From Mycobacteriaceae bacterium (GTDB lineage Bacteria; Actinomycetota; Actinomycetes; Mycobacteriales; Mycobacteriaceae), in contig JAIEPH010000049.1 in the NCBI GenBank assembly GCA_019749805.1, forward strand, positions 1 to 64,000: DNA of 64,000 bases, written 5' to 3'. This document shows, in pieces, positions 50,957-59,712 of this stretch (position 1 is the stretch's first letter; the number at the start of each line of letters is the position of its first letter). The position numbers were made by a program, and so were the translations under genes. The notes under the pieces were generated by a model, which searched no databases, was not told the origin of the DNA, and was given only the letters and a program-made list of their open reading frames with translations.

Positions 50957-52546
50957 CTAGCGAAAGCTGAGTACCTCCTCACCCCAAGCCAACCGCAGGT
51001 CACGGTCCAGATCGTCGACCACCCGCTCGGACGCGTCGATGATCAGCGACGCCCGATCCTCTTTGCGGTACGGACGCCACTCGGGATCCCCGGCCGACGC
51101 GGACGGCGTGCCGTCCACCGCGAAGCTCACCCAGCGCCTGCGCAGCCGCGCCGACACCGTCTTGCCGGCCTTGAGCCCACCCAATTTGAACGTCGGGTCC
51201 TTGGGCCCGCCGACCAGGTTGCCCCATACGTACGGCAACTCGGTGGCGTGCGCCGCGCCGAGGCGCAATAGGCGCAGCATCGGGGGCGCGAAGTCGAACC
51301 GGTAGAGGTAGACGGGTGCGACCTCCCGGTGGCCGTCGGCGAACCAGATCGACGGCATCCGGAAACCGATGTCGCGGGCCACCCCCATGCCGATCGTCTT
51401 GGGCCGCCCCCGGTACGCGGTGCGGATCTGCGCTTCATTGGGCAACTGCAGCGCCGGCTGCTCGGCGGCGATCTCGGTGAACATCGCCCGCAGCGCCTGC
51501 GGCGAGATCGGCATCAACGGCGACTTCATCCACCGGAACAGCGCGGCCTCGTGCTTGTTCGTGCCGATGATCAACGGGACTGGATGCGTGCGTCCTTCTC
51601 GGGCCAGCTTCACCGGGTGCGCGGGAATGATGTCACCGTCGATGATCGGAGCGAAGGCCAGTGTTCCCGGCCAGCGGGCAGGCACTTCGTCGAAAACCTT
51701 CTTGGAGGCCGCCAACACGGCGTCGATCGGAACTGCGGGCAGGCGTTGGACTTCGCCCCGCCCGATGTCCAGCGCATCGAGGAACAGCTCGGCGAAGCGA
51801 CGGCCGCGCTCGGAGTCATAGATCGATGTTGCCGGCGAACTCTGGGCGATGGCCGCCGAGAACAGTCCCGCGGCCGCAGGGCTGGCCAGCAGCGTGGTCA
51901 CCATGCCTGCGCCGGCCGACTCGCCGAACAATGTGACGCGGCCCGGATCGCCCCCGAATCCGGCGATGTTGTCGCGCACCCATTGCAGTGCGAACAGCGC
52001 GTCGCGCAAGCCGAGATTGGTATCGAACCCGGCCCCGAAGGAGGACAGGTCCAGGAACCCGAGTGCGCCCAACCGGTAGTTGACCGTGACGATCAGTGCG
52101 TCGCCGCCGCTCGCCAGTGCGCCACCGTGATACAGCGATTGCGCCGACGAGCCCAGGATGTAGGCGCCGCCGTGCAGCCATACCATCACCGGTTTGCCGT
52201 CTCCCGCCTCGGTATCCGACGACGCCCACACGTTCAACGTCAGGCAGTCGTCACCCTGCGGCGCGCCGAGGTCGATCGGGATCCTCGGATCGGTGGGCTG
52301 CGGGCAGACGGGTCCCACCCGCGTCGCATCGGCCGGCTCCGACCACCGTTGGGGCGCCTGGGGTGCCCGCCACCGCAGGTCGCCGGTCGGCGCCGCGGCA
52401 TAGCGAATGCCCTTCCACACCTTGACCGTTCCGTTGTCGACGCCGCGTACAGGTCCGTAACTGGTGTCGACGACCAGGGGCTCGACTGCCGGCACCGCCG
52501 CTGGCCGGTCGTCGGCAGCGCGTCGCGTATTGGCCTCTGTTGTCAC
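50957..52546 (-). CDS. Type-B carboxylesterase
   Basis: 529 residues from a GTG behind GAGGAGG (complement of 52544-52546). Signature GESAGAGM carries the nucleophile Ser; oxyanion HGGAY is at VMVWLHGGAYILGS; the catalytic His fits GAAHATELPYVWG. N-terminal DTSYGPVRGVDNGTVKVWKGIRYAAAP is typical. Substrate is likely a carboxylic ester; no signal peptide is visible. Its start and the MpaB gene diverge over an 87-base interval that contains a palindrome. Confidence 0.9.
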   Translation of the reverse strand: MTTEANTRRAADDRPAAVPAVEPLVVDTSYGPVRGVDNGTVKVWKGIRYAAAPTGDLRWRAPQAPQRWSEPADATRVGPVCPQPTDPRIPIDLGAPQGDDCLTLNVWASSDTEAGDGKPVMVWLHGGAYILGSSAQSLYHGGALASGGDALIVTVNYRLGALGFLDLSSFGAGFDTNLGLRDALFALQWVRDNIAGFGGDPGRVTLFGESAGAGMVTTLLASPAAAGLFSAAIAQSSPATSIYDSERGRRFAELFLDALDIGRGEVQRLPAVPIDAVLAASKKVFDEVPARWPGTLAFAPIIDGDIIPAHPVKLAREGRTHPVPLIIGTNKHEAALFRWMKSPLMPISPQALRAMFTEIAAEQPALQLPNEAQIRTAYRGRPKTIGMGVARDIGFRMPSIWFADGHREVAPVYLYRFDFAPPMLRLLRLGAAHATELPYVWGNLVGGPKDPTFKLGGLKAGKTVSARLRRRWVSFAVDGTPSASAGDPEWRPYRKEDRASLIIDASERVVDDLDRDLRLAWGEEVLSFR

Positions 52547-52583
52547 CGATTGACCTCCTCGATGGGAAAACAACCACTCCACA

Positions 52584-52597
52584 GTACGCGCGCGTAC
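52584..52597. promoter_or_regulatory. GTACGCGCGCGTAC palindrome
   Basis: Perfect 14-base palindrome between divergent esterase and mpaB-like genes; 38 bases before the esterase start and 37 before the other. Likely operator of the TetR regulator encoded in the mpaB-like operon. Confidence 0.55.
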
Positions 52598-52633
52598 CGC
52601 ATCCCCCCGCTGCCAAATGGTATATATGGTGGT

Positions 52634-53575
52634 GTGGGTGTCACATTTATACCGAAGCGGGTCGTCACGGCCGAGAAGCTTCGCAACCGCATCGTGAAAG
52701 ATTTCGAGAAGAGCGCTGGTCGTCACGATGATCCGGCGGTCTACGGTGGGCCACCAGGCGATCCCGGGCTGATCGGGCCCGGCAGTATTTCGTGGGAGAT
52801 CAACGCCGACCTGGCATCGGTCTCGCAGGCCGGTTTGCCCGCGATCGTGCTGGAAATCCTCCATCCGTCGGTGGTGGCGGGCGTTCAGGATCTGTCCAAC
52901 TACCGGGAAGACCCGTTCCAGCGCGCCCGCGCGACCCTGGGCTACGTGCTGACCACGACGTTCGGCAACACCGAGGCCGCGACCCGCGTCATCGAACGCG
53001 TCAAGCACGTGCACTCGTTCGTCAACGGCACTCGCCCCGACGGCGTGCCGTACCGCGCCCTGGATCCCGAGCTGATCGCCTGGGTGCACACGTGCATCCC
53101 GTGGATGATTCTGCGGACCTATGAACACACCAAACGCCCGCTGACCCGCGAGGAGCAAGACCGGTATCTGACCGAACAGGCGGTGATCGGCAGGTTGGGC
53201 GGCGCCGACTGGGTCCCGACGACCGCCGCCGAACTCGACGATTACGTCGAGACCATGCGACCGAAGCTGAGCGTGAACGGGCAGACGCGTGAGTTCATCG
53301 ACTTCTTGACGACATCGCCGTTCTTCCCCGACCTGCCACGGCCGGTGGACCGCCAACTGCACCGGTTCGCCATCTACGCGGGCATGAGCCGCGCCCCGGC
53401 GTGGGCACGCGAGCTCATCGGCTATGACCGCCCGTCCGCGCTGACCCGTCGGCTCATCGAACCCGCACTGCACCTCGACGCCCGGCACGTGCGGTGGGCA
53501 TTCGGGACACCGCGGTACGCCGCGCTCGCCCGCGAACGTGCGGCAGGTGCGCGTCCGAAGGTCGCGGTATCGTGA
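52634..53575 (+). CDS. MpaB-like oxygenase (DUF2236 family)
   Basis: 313 residues from a GTG. The haem-dependent DUF2236 fold is suggested by GDPGLIGPGSISWEINADLASVSQAGLPAIVLEILHPSVVAGV and the histidine block ERVKHVHSFVNGTRPDGVPYRALDPELIAWVHTCIPW. Fungal MpaB and Lcp rubber oxygenases are relatives that cleave polyprenoid or similar chains. Substrate is unknown. The stop overlaps the TetR start by four bases (GTGA). Confidence 0.8.
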   Translation: MGVTFIPKRVVTAEKLRNRIVKDFEKSAGRHDDPAVYGGPPGDPGLIGPGSISWEINADLASVSQAGLPAIVLEILHPSVVAGVQDLSNYREDPFQRARATLGYVLTTTFGNTEAATRVIERVKHVHSFVNGTRPDGVPYRALDPELIAWVHTCIPWMILRTYEHTKRPLTREEQDRYLTEQAVIGRLGGADWVPTTAAELDDYVETMRPKLSVNGQTREFIDFLTTSPFFPDLPRPVDRQLHRFAIYAGMSRAPAWARELIGYDRPSALTRRLIEPALHLDARHVRWAFGTPRYAALARERAAGARPKVAVS

Positions 53576-54201
53576 TCGACGCCCAGCTCATCGAGGTCAT
53601 CGGCGGCGCCGCGTCCATCGGCAAGGCGGGCGGCAACGTGGACGAGGCGGCCGACCGGACCAGCCAACGGATACTCGACGCCGCGCTTCAGGAGGCGGCA
53701 GCAGTCGGGCTGCAACGGATTACGGTCGAGGACGTGGTGCGCCGCGCGGGTGTGTCACGGATGACGGCCTACCGCCGCTATCCCCGTCGCGACGATCTGG
53801 TGGAAGCGCTGGTTCGCCGGGAGACGCAACGGTTCCTCGGCGCTGTCGCCGATGCCATCGATGCCACCGAAGATCCGAACGAAGGGGTGGCCGCCGCGTT
53901 CATCGCTGCGGTCACGTTCGCCCGCGAGCATCCGATGCTGCGTCGCGCCGGTCACGTCGAACCCGCACCGATCGATTCGGCGGAACTGCTGAAGATGGGG
54001 TCGGCATTCATCGCCAACTACATCCACGGTGACACGCCGGGCACACCGCCACGACAGGTCCGCTGGGTCGCCGACGTGTTCGCCCGGTTGTTCATCACCT
54101 ATATCTCGATGCCGCCCGACGATCCCGACTTCAGCGACGACGCCGAACTCCGGCAGTTCGCGCACGAGGTGCTCACACCCATGGTCGAACGCGCCGTCTG
54201 A
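53572..54201 (+). CDS. TetR-family regulator
   Basis: 209 residues from the overlapping GTG. The first 30 residues precede a TetR helix-turn-helix: SQRILDAALQEAAAVGLQRITVEDVVRRAGVSRMTAYRRYPRRDDLVEALVRRE. The C-terminal ligand domain is not informative. It probably regulates itself, the oxygenase and the divergent esterase via the palindrome at 52584-52597. Confidence 0.86.
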   Translation: MIDAQLIEVIGGAASIGKAGGNVDEAADRTSQRILDAALQEAAAVGLQRITVEDVVRRAGVSRMTAYRRYPRRDDLVEALVRRETQRFLGAVADAIDATEDPNEGVAAAFIAAVTFAREHPMLRRAGHVEPAPIDSAELLKMGSAFIANYIHGDTPGTPPRQVRWVADVFARLFITYISMPPDDPDFSDDAELRQFAHEVLTPMVERAV

Positions 54202-54212
54202 GGGCCATGGCA

Positions 54213-54218
54213 TAGCTT
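54213..54218 (+). promoter_or_regulatory. -10 element for leaderless SMR operon
   Basis: TAGCTT followed by six bases and then GTG at 54225, the leaderless spacing. Confidence 0.4.
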
Positions 54219-54224
54219 GGTGCC

Positions 54225-54593
54225 GTGCTGAAGTGGGCGCTGCTTGCGGGCGCAATCTCGACCGAGGTCGCCGCCACGCTGTCTCTGCGTGCCTCACAGG
54301 ATCATTCGGCGTGGCTCGCGGTCGTGGTCGCCGGCTACCTCACCTCGTTCGTGTTCTTGACGATGGTGCTACGCGCCGGTGTACCCGTCGGCATCGCGTA
54401 CGGAATCTGGGGTGCGCTGGGCACGGCGGTCACCGCGGTTCTGGCCGCCGTCCTCTTCGGCGACCCGTTCACCTGGCCGATCGTCGCGGGCATCGGGCTC
54501 ATCATCGCCGGGGTGTTGCTGATCGAGTTCGGTTCGCATCGCGCCGCGACCGCCGAGCCGGGACCGGATGTCACCGCCGGGGCGGCTCCGTGA
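54225..54593 (+). CDS. SMR-family multidrug efflux subunit 1
   Basis: 122 residues, four hydrophobic helices. The essential Glu14 is in AGAISTEVAATLSLRAS; AYGIWGALGTAVTAV is the second family motif. It exports cationic drugs or related compounds in exchange for protons. C-terminal tail of 20 residues is hydrophilic, unlike partner 2. The stop overlaps the second gene's start (TGATG). Confidence 0.87.
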   Translation: MLKWALLAGAISTEVAATLSLRASQDHSAWLAVVVAGYLTSFVFLTMVLRAGVPVGIAYGIWGALGTAVTAVLAAVLFGDPFTWPIVAGIGLIIAGVLLIEFGSHRAATAEPGPDVTAGAAP

Positions 54594-54913
54594 TGTGGCT
54601 CGCGCTCGCCGGCGCCATACTCGTCGAGGTCGTCGCGACCCTGTCGCTACGCGCGTCCGACGGTTTCCGCAAGAGGGCGTGGATCGCACCGATCATCACC
54701 GGCTACCTCCTGTCGTTCTACCTGCTGTACGTGTCGCTGGGACTGGGCATGCCGGTCGGCATCGCGTACGGCGTGTGGTCGGCGTGCGGCATCGCGCTGG
54801 TGGCCGTCATCGCGCGGTTCCTGTTCAACGAACCCCTCACTCCCATGATGGCGCTGGGCATCGTGCTCATCGTCGGCGGCGTGCTCACGATCGAGTTGGT
54901 CACCGCCGCCTGA
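54593..54913 (+). CDS. SMR-family multidrug efflux subunit 2
   Basis: 106 residues (a GTG one codon earlier is also possible). Glu12 in AGAILVEVVATLSLRAS is the proton/drug residue; IAYGVWSACGIALVA follows. Two coupled SMR genes suggest a heterodimer such as EbrAB or YkkCD, with opposite topologies. The last 14 bases overlap the MFS gene on the other strand. Confidence 0.87.
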   Translation: MWLALAGAILVEVVATLSLRASDGFRKRAWIAPIITGYLLSFYLLYVSLGLGMPVGIAYGVWSACGIALVAVIARFLFNEPLTPMMALGIVLIVGGVLTIELVTAA

Positions 54914-56111
54914 GCCGGTGCTTCAAACGGGGTCGCGCACTGAGCGCTCCGGCCAGTGCGATCGCCACCAGCCCGGCGACAGGCACGGACAGCAGGCCGA
55001 TCCGAAGGCTCGTCGCATCGGCGATGACGCCCACAATCAGAGGCGCGCCGAAGAAACCGATCCGCATCAGCCACGTCAGCACTGTCAATCCGCTGCCCGA
55101 GCGCAGGCCAGGCAGCTGGTCGGCGCGGTGCATCGCCGCCGGGATCAGGGTCGCGACTCCGAAGCCCGCCGCAGCGAACCCCGCGATGGTGCCGGGAATC
55201 GACGGAAAGGCCAGCGCCGCCCCCATTCCCGCGGCCGCGAGGACGCCACCGGCGCGAACCACCCTGCGCTCGCCGAACCTGTCGACAAGACGGTCCCCGA
55301 TCAGCCGGCCGACGAACATGAATCCGACCAGTGCCACATAGCCGAACACCGCGACCGCACCGGGTGCACCGAGGCTATCGCGCAAATACAGTGTCGCCCA
55401 GGAACTTCCCGCATCCTCGACGGTCGCTCCCGCGATGGCGAGCACGACCAGCGCGACCAGCGTCCCGTACACCGCCAAACCCGCACCAGATCCTTGCCCT
55501 GCCGGCCGCGCCGGATGGTCGTCGTGATCGGCTCCCTTCAACAGGTACGGGTAGACGATCAGCACGACGCCGCCGAACAAGACCGCCGCGATCGCCAAAT
55601 GCGTTGACCGGGATATGCCCAGCGCGATCGCGGCGGCACCCATCAGGCCGCCGATGATGGCTCCCGCCGCCCAGACCGCATGCAGCGAGTTGATGATCGA
55701 CCGGCCGTAATTGCGCTGCAACCGCAGCCCGTGCGCGTTCTGCGCCACGTCGGTGACCGCGTCGCAGGCTCCCGCCATGAACAACGCCGCGGCGAGCATC
55801 AACGGGCTTCCTGCCAGGGCCGCAGCGACAACGAATCCCGCGAGGCCGAGGGTGCTGACGACCGCCACCCGGGACGATCGGTACCTCCGGATCAACGCCG
55901 CCGCGGAGAGGCCGGCCGCCAACGCGCCCGCGGAGAACGCCGCGATCGCCATTCCGAACGTCGTGTTGGACAACTGCAGGTCGGTCTTGATTTCTGGGTA
56001 GCGGGGCAGCAGGTTGGCGAACAACGCTCCGTTGCTCAGGAACAGCGCCGCGACGGCGATTCGGGCCCTTCGGTGCTGCGCCACAACGACGTCGACCGAT
56101 TCAGGCGCCAT
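54900..56111 (-). CDS. MFS transporter
   Basis: 403 residues, about 12 hydrophobic segments. VGRLIGDRLVDRFGERRVVRAGG is the MFS cytoplasmic-loop motif, and ALFMAGACDAVTDVAQNAHGLRL is typical of the sugar/drug subgroups of bacterial MFS. No substrate indication. Overlaps the SMR gene end convergently. Confidence 0.84.
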   Translation of the reverse strand: MAPESVDVVVAQHRRARIAVAALFLSNGALFANLLPRYPEIKTDLQLSNTTFGMAIAAFSAGALAAGLSAAALIRRYRSSRVAVVSTLGLAGFVVAAALAGSPLMLAAALFMAGACDAVTDVAQNAHGLRLQRNYGRSIINSLHAVWAAGAIIGGLMGAAAIALGISRSTHLAIAAVLFGGVVLIVYPYLLKGADHDDHPARPAGQGSGAGLAVYGTLVALVVLAIAGATVEDAGSSWATLYLRDSLGAPGAVAVFGYVALVGFMFVGRLIGDRLVDRFGERRVVRAGGVLAAAGMGAALAFPSIPGTIAGFAAAGFGVATLIPAAMHRADQLPGLRSGSGLTVLTWLMRIGFFGAPLIVGVIADATSLRIGLLSVPVAGLVAIALAGALSARPRLKHRLRRR

Positions 56112-56152
56112 GTCCGGGACACTACCGACCCCGGACTCTAGGCTGACTGGTC

Positions 56153-56500
56153 GTGGCAGTGACCGACGATCACGAGGATCTGGACTATCGCTTCACGCTC
56201 GCCAACGAGCGCACCTTCCTCGCGTGGATCCGCACCGCGCTGGCACTGATCGCCGGCGGCGTCGCGGTCGTGCAACTGGTGCCCGCTCTGACCATCCCCG
56301 GGGTGCGCCACGCCCTCGGGATGGTGCTGACCGCATCCGGCGGCGCCCTTGCGGTGCTGGCGGTTCTGCGTTGGCGTGCGGTGCAGACCGCCATGCAGGA
56401 GGGCGGCGAACTGCCCCGATCCCGGATGCCGGCGCTGCTTGGCGGCGCGATCGTCGTACTCACCATCGCGCTGATCGTTGTGATCGCGGTGCAGCCGTAG
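56153..56500 (+). CDS. DUF202 (YidH-like) small membrane protein 1
   Basis: 115 residues from a GTG. N-terminal LANERTFLAWIRTALALIAGGVAVVQLVP is the DUF202 signature, with three hydrophobic segments. TAGGCT lies eight bases upstream. Function of the family is unknown. Paired with the next gene. Confidence 0.82.
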   Translation: MAVTDDHEDLDYRFTLANERTFLAWIRTALALIAGGVAVVQLVPALTIPGVRHALGMVLTASGGALAVLAVLRWRAVQTAMQEGGELPRSRMPALLGGAIVVLTIALIVVIAVQP

Positions 56501-56503
56501 ACC

Positions 56504-56800
56504 ATGCCACCTCGACCGGAGAAGCCAGGGTTACAAGCCGAACGCACCCAATTGTCCTGGGAGCGAACCGCGATCAGCTTCCTGGTCGCCGGAGCGCTGC
56601 CGTTGTTCGGTCGGGGCCCGTTGGACGACGGGCGGATTGCACTGCCCGTGGTGGGAGCCCTGTTGGCGGTCCTGATCGTCTGGCTGGGTCGTCGACGGGC
56701 TCACCGTTTCATGGTCTCGCCGAAGGCCGAGATCGTCCTACTTGGCTGCGCGACCGCGGGGTTCGCCGGGCTGATCCTGATGATCGGTGGGTTCGAGTAG
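56504..56800 (+). CDS. DUF202 small membrane protein 2
   Basis: 98 residues; QAERTQLSWERTAISFLVAGALPLFG is the family start with ERT/WERT. Two or three hydrophobic segments. Starts three bases after the previous stop. The last 63 bases overlap the SDR gene on the other strand, a large convergent overlap. Confidence 0.8.
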   Translation: MPPRPEKPGLQAERTQLSWERTAISFLVAGALPLFGRGPLDDGRIALPVVGALLAVLIVWLGRRRAHRFMVSPKAEIVLLGCATAGFAGLILMIGGFE

Positions 56801-57691
56801 TTGCTCGCTGGTCTCCCACAGGTCGAGCGCGTTTTCACGGTCGTAGGAATCGGTCGACGATGCGATCGACCGCTTCCCCTCGAAGTACGACCCGCTGACA
56901 TCGTCGAACCGGGGATCGCAGACCAGCGCCGCCAGGCGCGCGCCCGAGGACCGGGTGCTGTTGACGTTCGGCAGCACCCGCAGCAGTGGGAATACATACC
57001 GCCACACCCACCGCCCGATCGCCGAGTAGTCGCGGGCCAGGCCGGAGCCGGGCATGAGGCCGGGATCGAACGCGTTGACCGTGACTCCGTTGGCGCCGCA
57101 ACCGAGCCGGCGGTCGAGTTCGTATGCGTACAGCACGTTGCACAGCTTCGACGTGGTGTACCGGCGGCGGCCGTCGACCGGTTCGTCATCCGCGGGGTGC
57201 GCGAGGTCGGCGGCCCTGGTGTACCGCGGTGCCGGCATACCCGTGGTCTTCGCCGGATCGTGAGTGCCGCTGGCGACGACCACGATGCGCGCCGGGTGGG
57301 CCAGGTCCGCGAGCAGGTCCCGCACCAGGGCGAAATGTCCGAGATGGTTGACTCCGAACGTCATCTCCACGCCCTCGGCGGTGTGTTCGGTGCCCGACAC
57401 CACCTGAAGGCCGGCATTGCAGACGATCGCGTGCAGCGGCGGCAGTCCGCGGCCGCGCAAGTCGTCGGCAAAGGCGTGGACCGACGTCAACGACGCGAGG
57501 TCCATTTCGAGAACCGTGCACCGCGCCGGGTGGCCGGCCTGTTCGACCGCTTGCGCGCCGCGCGCCACGTCACGCACCGCGAAGACGACGTGCCAGGTCG
57601 GGTCACTCGCGAGAAGCGCTCTCGCGCATTCCAATCCGAGCCCGGCGCTGGCACCGGTGATGATCGCTGTCTTGTTCGGGAGTGTGGTCAC
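56738..57691 (-). CDS. SDR oxidoreductase (protochlorophyllide reductase-like)
   Basis: 317 residues from a GTG that overlaps the TetR stop (GTGA). Cofactor motif TGASAGLGLECARALL, NAG in VCNAG, active site YTTSKLCN with Tyr and Lys, and upstream VVVASGTHDPAKT with Ser. It resembles the light-independent-named but general WWOX/LPOR-like SDRs. Likely NADP(H)-dependent on an unknown carbonyl or alcohol. Regulated by its TetR neighbour. Confidence 0.85.
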   Translation of the reverse strand: MTTLPNKTAIITGASAGLGLECARALLASDPTWHVVFAVRDVARGAQAVEQAGHPARCTVLEMDLASLTSVHAFADDLRGRGLPPLHAIVCNAGLQVVSGTEHTAEGVEMTFGVNHLGHFALVRDLLADLAHPARIVVVASGTHDPAKTTGMPAPRYTRAADLAHPADDEPVDGRRRYTTSKLCNVLYAYELDRRLGCGANGVTVNAFDPGLMPGSGLARDYSAIGRWVWRYVFPLLRVLPNVNSTRSSGARLAALVCDPRFDDVSGSYFEGKRSIASSTDSYDRENALDLWETSEQLLEPTDHQDQPGEPRGRAAK

Positions 57692-58314
57692 TTTTCCTCC
57701 AAGAGAGTCGGAATCAAGGCGGTTACGGTCTGATGCAGCCGCCGGTACATCCGGTCGACGTCGGTTGTCTCGGGCTCGAGATGGACCGCGAGGAAGATGC
57801 CGTCCGACAGTGCGACGGCCACCGCGGCGAGTTCATCCAGGACGCGCTGCGCCGTGTGGTCGGAGATGCCGGCAGGAAGCAGTTGTGCGATCGCGTCGCG
57901 AAACCGCGCGATCGCGGTGTCGCGGACCCGTCGCACCACTTCGGCGACTGCGGGATCATCGCTGCGCTCCAGTGACAGGAGCAGGAACAGCCGCAGGAAA
58001 TCGGGATGCTGTGACTGCTGGGTCACCACCGCGTCGAGCTGCCGTTCGACGGTGGCCTCGGCGGGTATGGCCGCGAAATACCGCTGGGCGCCGCGTTCCA
58101 TGACTGCCGCCAGCACGCCGTCCTTGGACCCGAAGTGCCAGTAGATCGAACTCGCCGGAAGGCCGCAGGCCTTGCGGATGTCGCTGATGGACGTCGCGGC
58201 GTAGCCGCGTGAGGCCATCAGCTTTTCCGTCGCGTCGAGGATCTGCTCACGGGACTGCTCGCCCTGCTGCTGCTTTTTCGTCGGGGGTCGCTCTGTAAGG
58301 ATCATTACAGACAT
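57688..58314 (-). CDS. TetR-family regulator
   Basis: 208 residues from the first ATG; an ATG three codons later (complement of 58303-58305) is equally possible. Helix-turn-helix: SREQILDATEKLMASRGYAATSISDIRKACGLPASSIYWHFGSKDGVLAAVMER. The operator candidate at 58292-58311 overlaps its start, so binding would block its own promoter. The SDR is its likely partner gene. Confidence 0.87.
   Translation of the reverse strand: MSVMILTERPPTKKQQQGEQSREQILDATEKLMASRGYAATSISDIRKACGLPASSIYWHFGSKDGVLAAVMERGAQRYFAAIPAEATVERQLDAVVTQQSQHPDFLRLFLLLSLERSDDPAVAEVVRRVRDTAIARFRDAIAQLLPAGISDHTAQRVLDELAAVAVALSDGIFLAVHLEPETTDVDRMYRRLHQTVTALIPTLLEEK
58292..58311. promoter_or_regulatory. TetR operator candidate
   Basis: TCTGTAAGGATCATTACAGA, a perfect 7-6-7 inverted repeat that starts just after the first TetR ATG and includes the second. 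Fits an autoregulated operator for the TetR-SDR pair. Confidence 0.55.
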
Positions 58315-58382
58315 ACCCTAGGCGAGTTCGCAAAGTTTGTCGACCACGTTCACGTGCGCACACGCGGTGAGACGCTGAGGCG

Positions 58383-59693
58383 ATGACGATCCACGGCGAT
58401 GAGCGCCCGCGCGAAGAGCAGAGGAAGGCCGAGGTGACGGCCGACGAGTTGGTCGGCCTCTTCCCGCCGGGCACCCGCACCGACAGCGACGGGACCCTCG
58501 TGGTCGGCGGTTGCCGACTCGACGACGTGGCCGCGCAGTTCGGCACGCCGGCAATCGTTGTATCGGAGGACGCGTTGCGTCAGCGGGCCCGCGACTACCT
58601 GAGCGCCTTCCGGTCTCGCTGGCCGCGCTGCGATGTGGCGTTCGCCTCGAAGTCGTTCCCGTGCACGGCGGTTCAGCGGGTGATGGTCGAGGAGGGTCTG
58701 CACATCGACGTCGCCGGCGGCGGCGAGATCCTGACGGCGCTCAAAGCGGGCGCAGACCCGGCGCGACTCGTACTACACGGAAACGCCAAGTCCGACGAGG
58801 AACTCGAACTCGCGGTCAGCCGCGGCGTCGGCCTCGTGGTGGTCGACAACTTCGACGACATCGACCGGCTCGAACGCATCGTTCCCACCGGGCATCAGCA
58901 GCCCTGCCTGGTCCGGGTCATTCCGGGTGTGGACGCCGCCACCCACGCCTCGCAGGCGACCGGCCATGCGGGGTCGAAGTTCGGCCTGTCACCGGACGAT
59001 GCCCGTGCCGCGATCGCGCGGATCGAGCGCAGCGCCAAGATGCGGCTCGACGGCGTGCACACCCATGTCGGCTCGCAGCTGCTCAACGTCGAGCAGCTCG
59101 CCCAGGCGGTCGAGCCCATCGCCAAGCTGGGCACGTTCGAGGTGTACGACCTGGGCGGTGGGCTCGGCGTGCGCTACACCTACGCCGAGCACCCGCCGAC
59201 CCTCGACGACTACGCCGACGCGATGGTGACTCAGGCGACGGCGCTGCTACCGTCGGGCAGCCGCATCATCGTCGAGCCCGGCCGCAGCATGGTCGCCAAC
59301 AGCGCGTGCACGCTCTATCGCATCACGACCCTCAAACGGGGCTTCGTCACCCACGTCGCGGTGGACGGCGGCATGGGCGACAACCTCGAGGTCTCGCTCA
59401 CCGGTCAGCGGTTCGAGGCGACGATCGTCAATCGGGTCGGTGGCGGCGAAACCGTCAGCGTTGTGGGACGGCACTGTGAATCGGGCGACCAACTGGTCGA
59501 CGGCGTCGCACTGCGCGAACCGTCGATCGGCGATCTGCTCGCGGTGCCCGTCACCGGGGCCTACTGCTACACGATGTCCAATCAGTACAACGGCGCCCGC
59601 CGGGTTCCGGTGGTGTTCACCCGCGCCGGTGCGGCGCGGCTGGTGGTCCGCCGCGACACCTGGGATGACCTGCTGATGCGTGACGTCGACTGA
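58383..59693 (+). CDS. Diaminopimelate decarboxylase-like PLP enzyme (fold III)
   Basis: 436 residues. The PLP lysine is in VAFASKSFPCTAV; YDLGGGLGVRYT holds the phosphate site; the active cysteine motif is RHCESGDQL; EPGRSMVANS is also conserved. It decarboxylates a D-centre amino acid such as meso-diaminopimelate, but the true mycobacterial lysA (Rv1293 type) sits beside thrA. This is therefore a paralog; its substrate may be different. N-terminus (about 1-40) is longer and polar. Confidence 0.78.
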   Translation: MTIHGDERPREEQRKAEVTADELVGLFPPGTRTDSDGTLVVGGCRLDDVAAQFGTPAIVVSEDALRQRARDYLSAFRSRWPRCDVAFASKSFPCTAVQRVMVEEGLHIDVAGGGEILTALKAGADPARLVLHGNAKSDEELELAVSRGVGLVVVDNFDDIDRLERIVPTGHQQPCLVRVIPGVDAATHASQATGHAGSKFGLSPDDARAAIARIERSAKMRLDGVHTHVGSQLLNVEQLAQAVEPIAKLGTFEVYDLGGGLGVRYTYAEHPPTLDDYADAMVTQATALLPSGSRIIVEPGRSMVANSACTLYRITTLKRGFVTHVAVDGGMGDNLEVSLTGQRFEATIVNRVGGGETVSVVGRHCESGDQLVDGVALREPSIGDLLAVPVTGAYCYTMSNQYNGARRVPVVFTRAGAARLVVRRDTWDDLLMRDVD

Positions 59694-59712
59694 TTGCGGG
59701 CAAGATAGTCGC

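Noticed and set aside
51329..52633. N-terminal extension of the MpaB-like gene
   Set aside because: Lies opposite the complete esterase and shows no family similarity; the DUF2236 domain begins near 52634.
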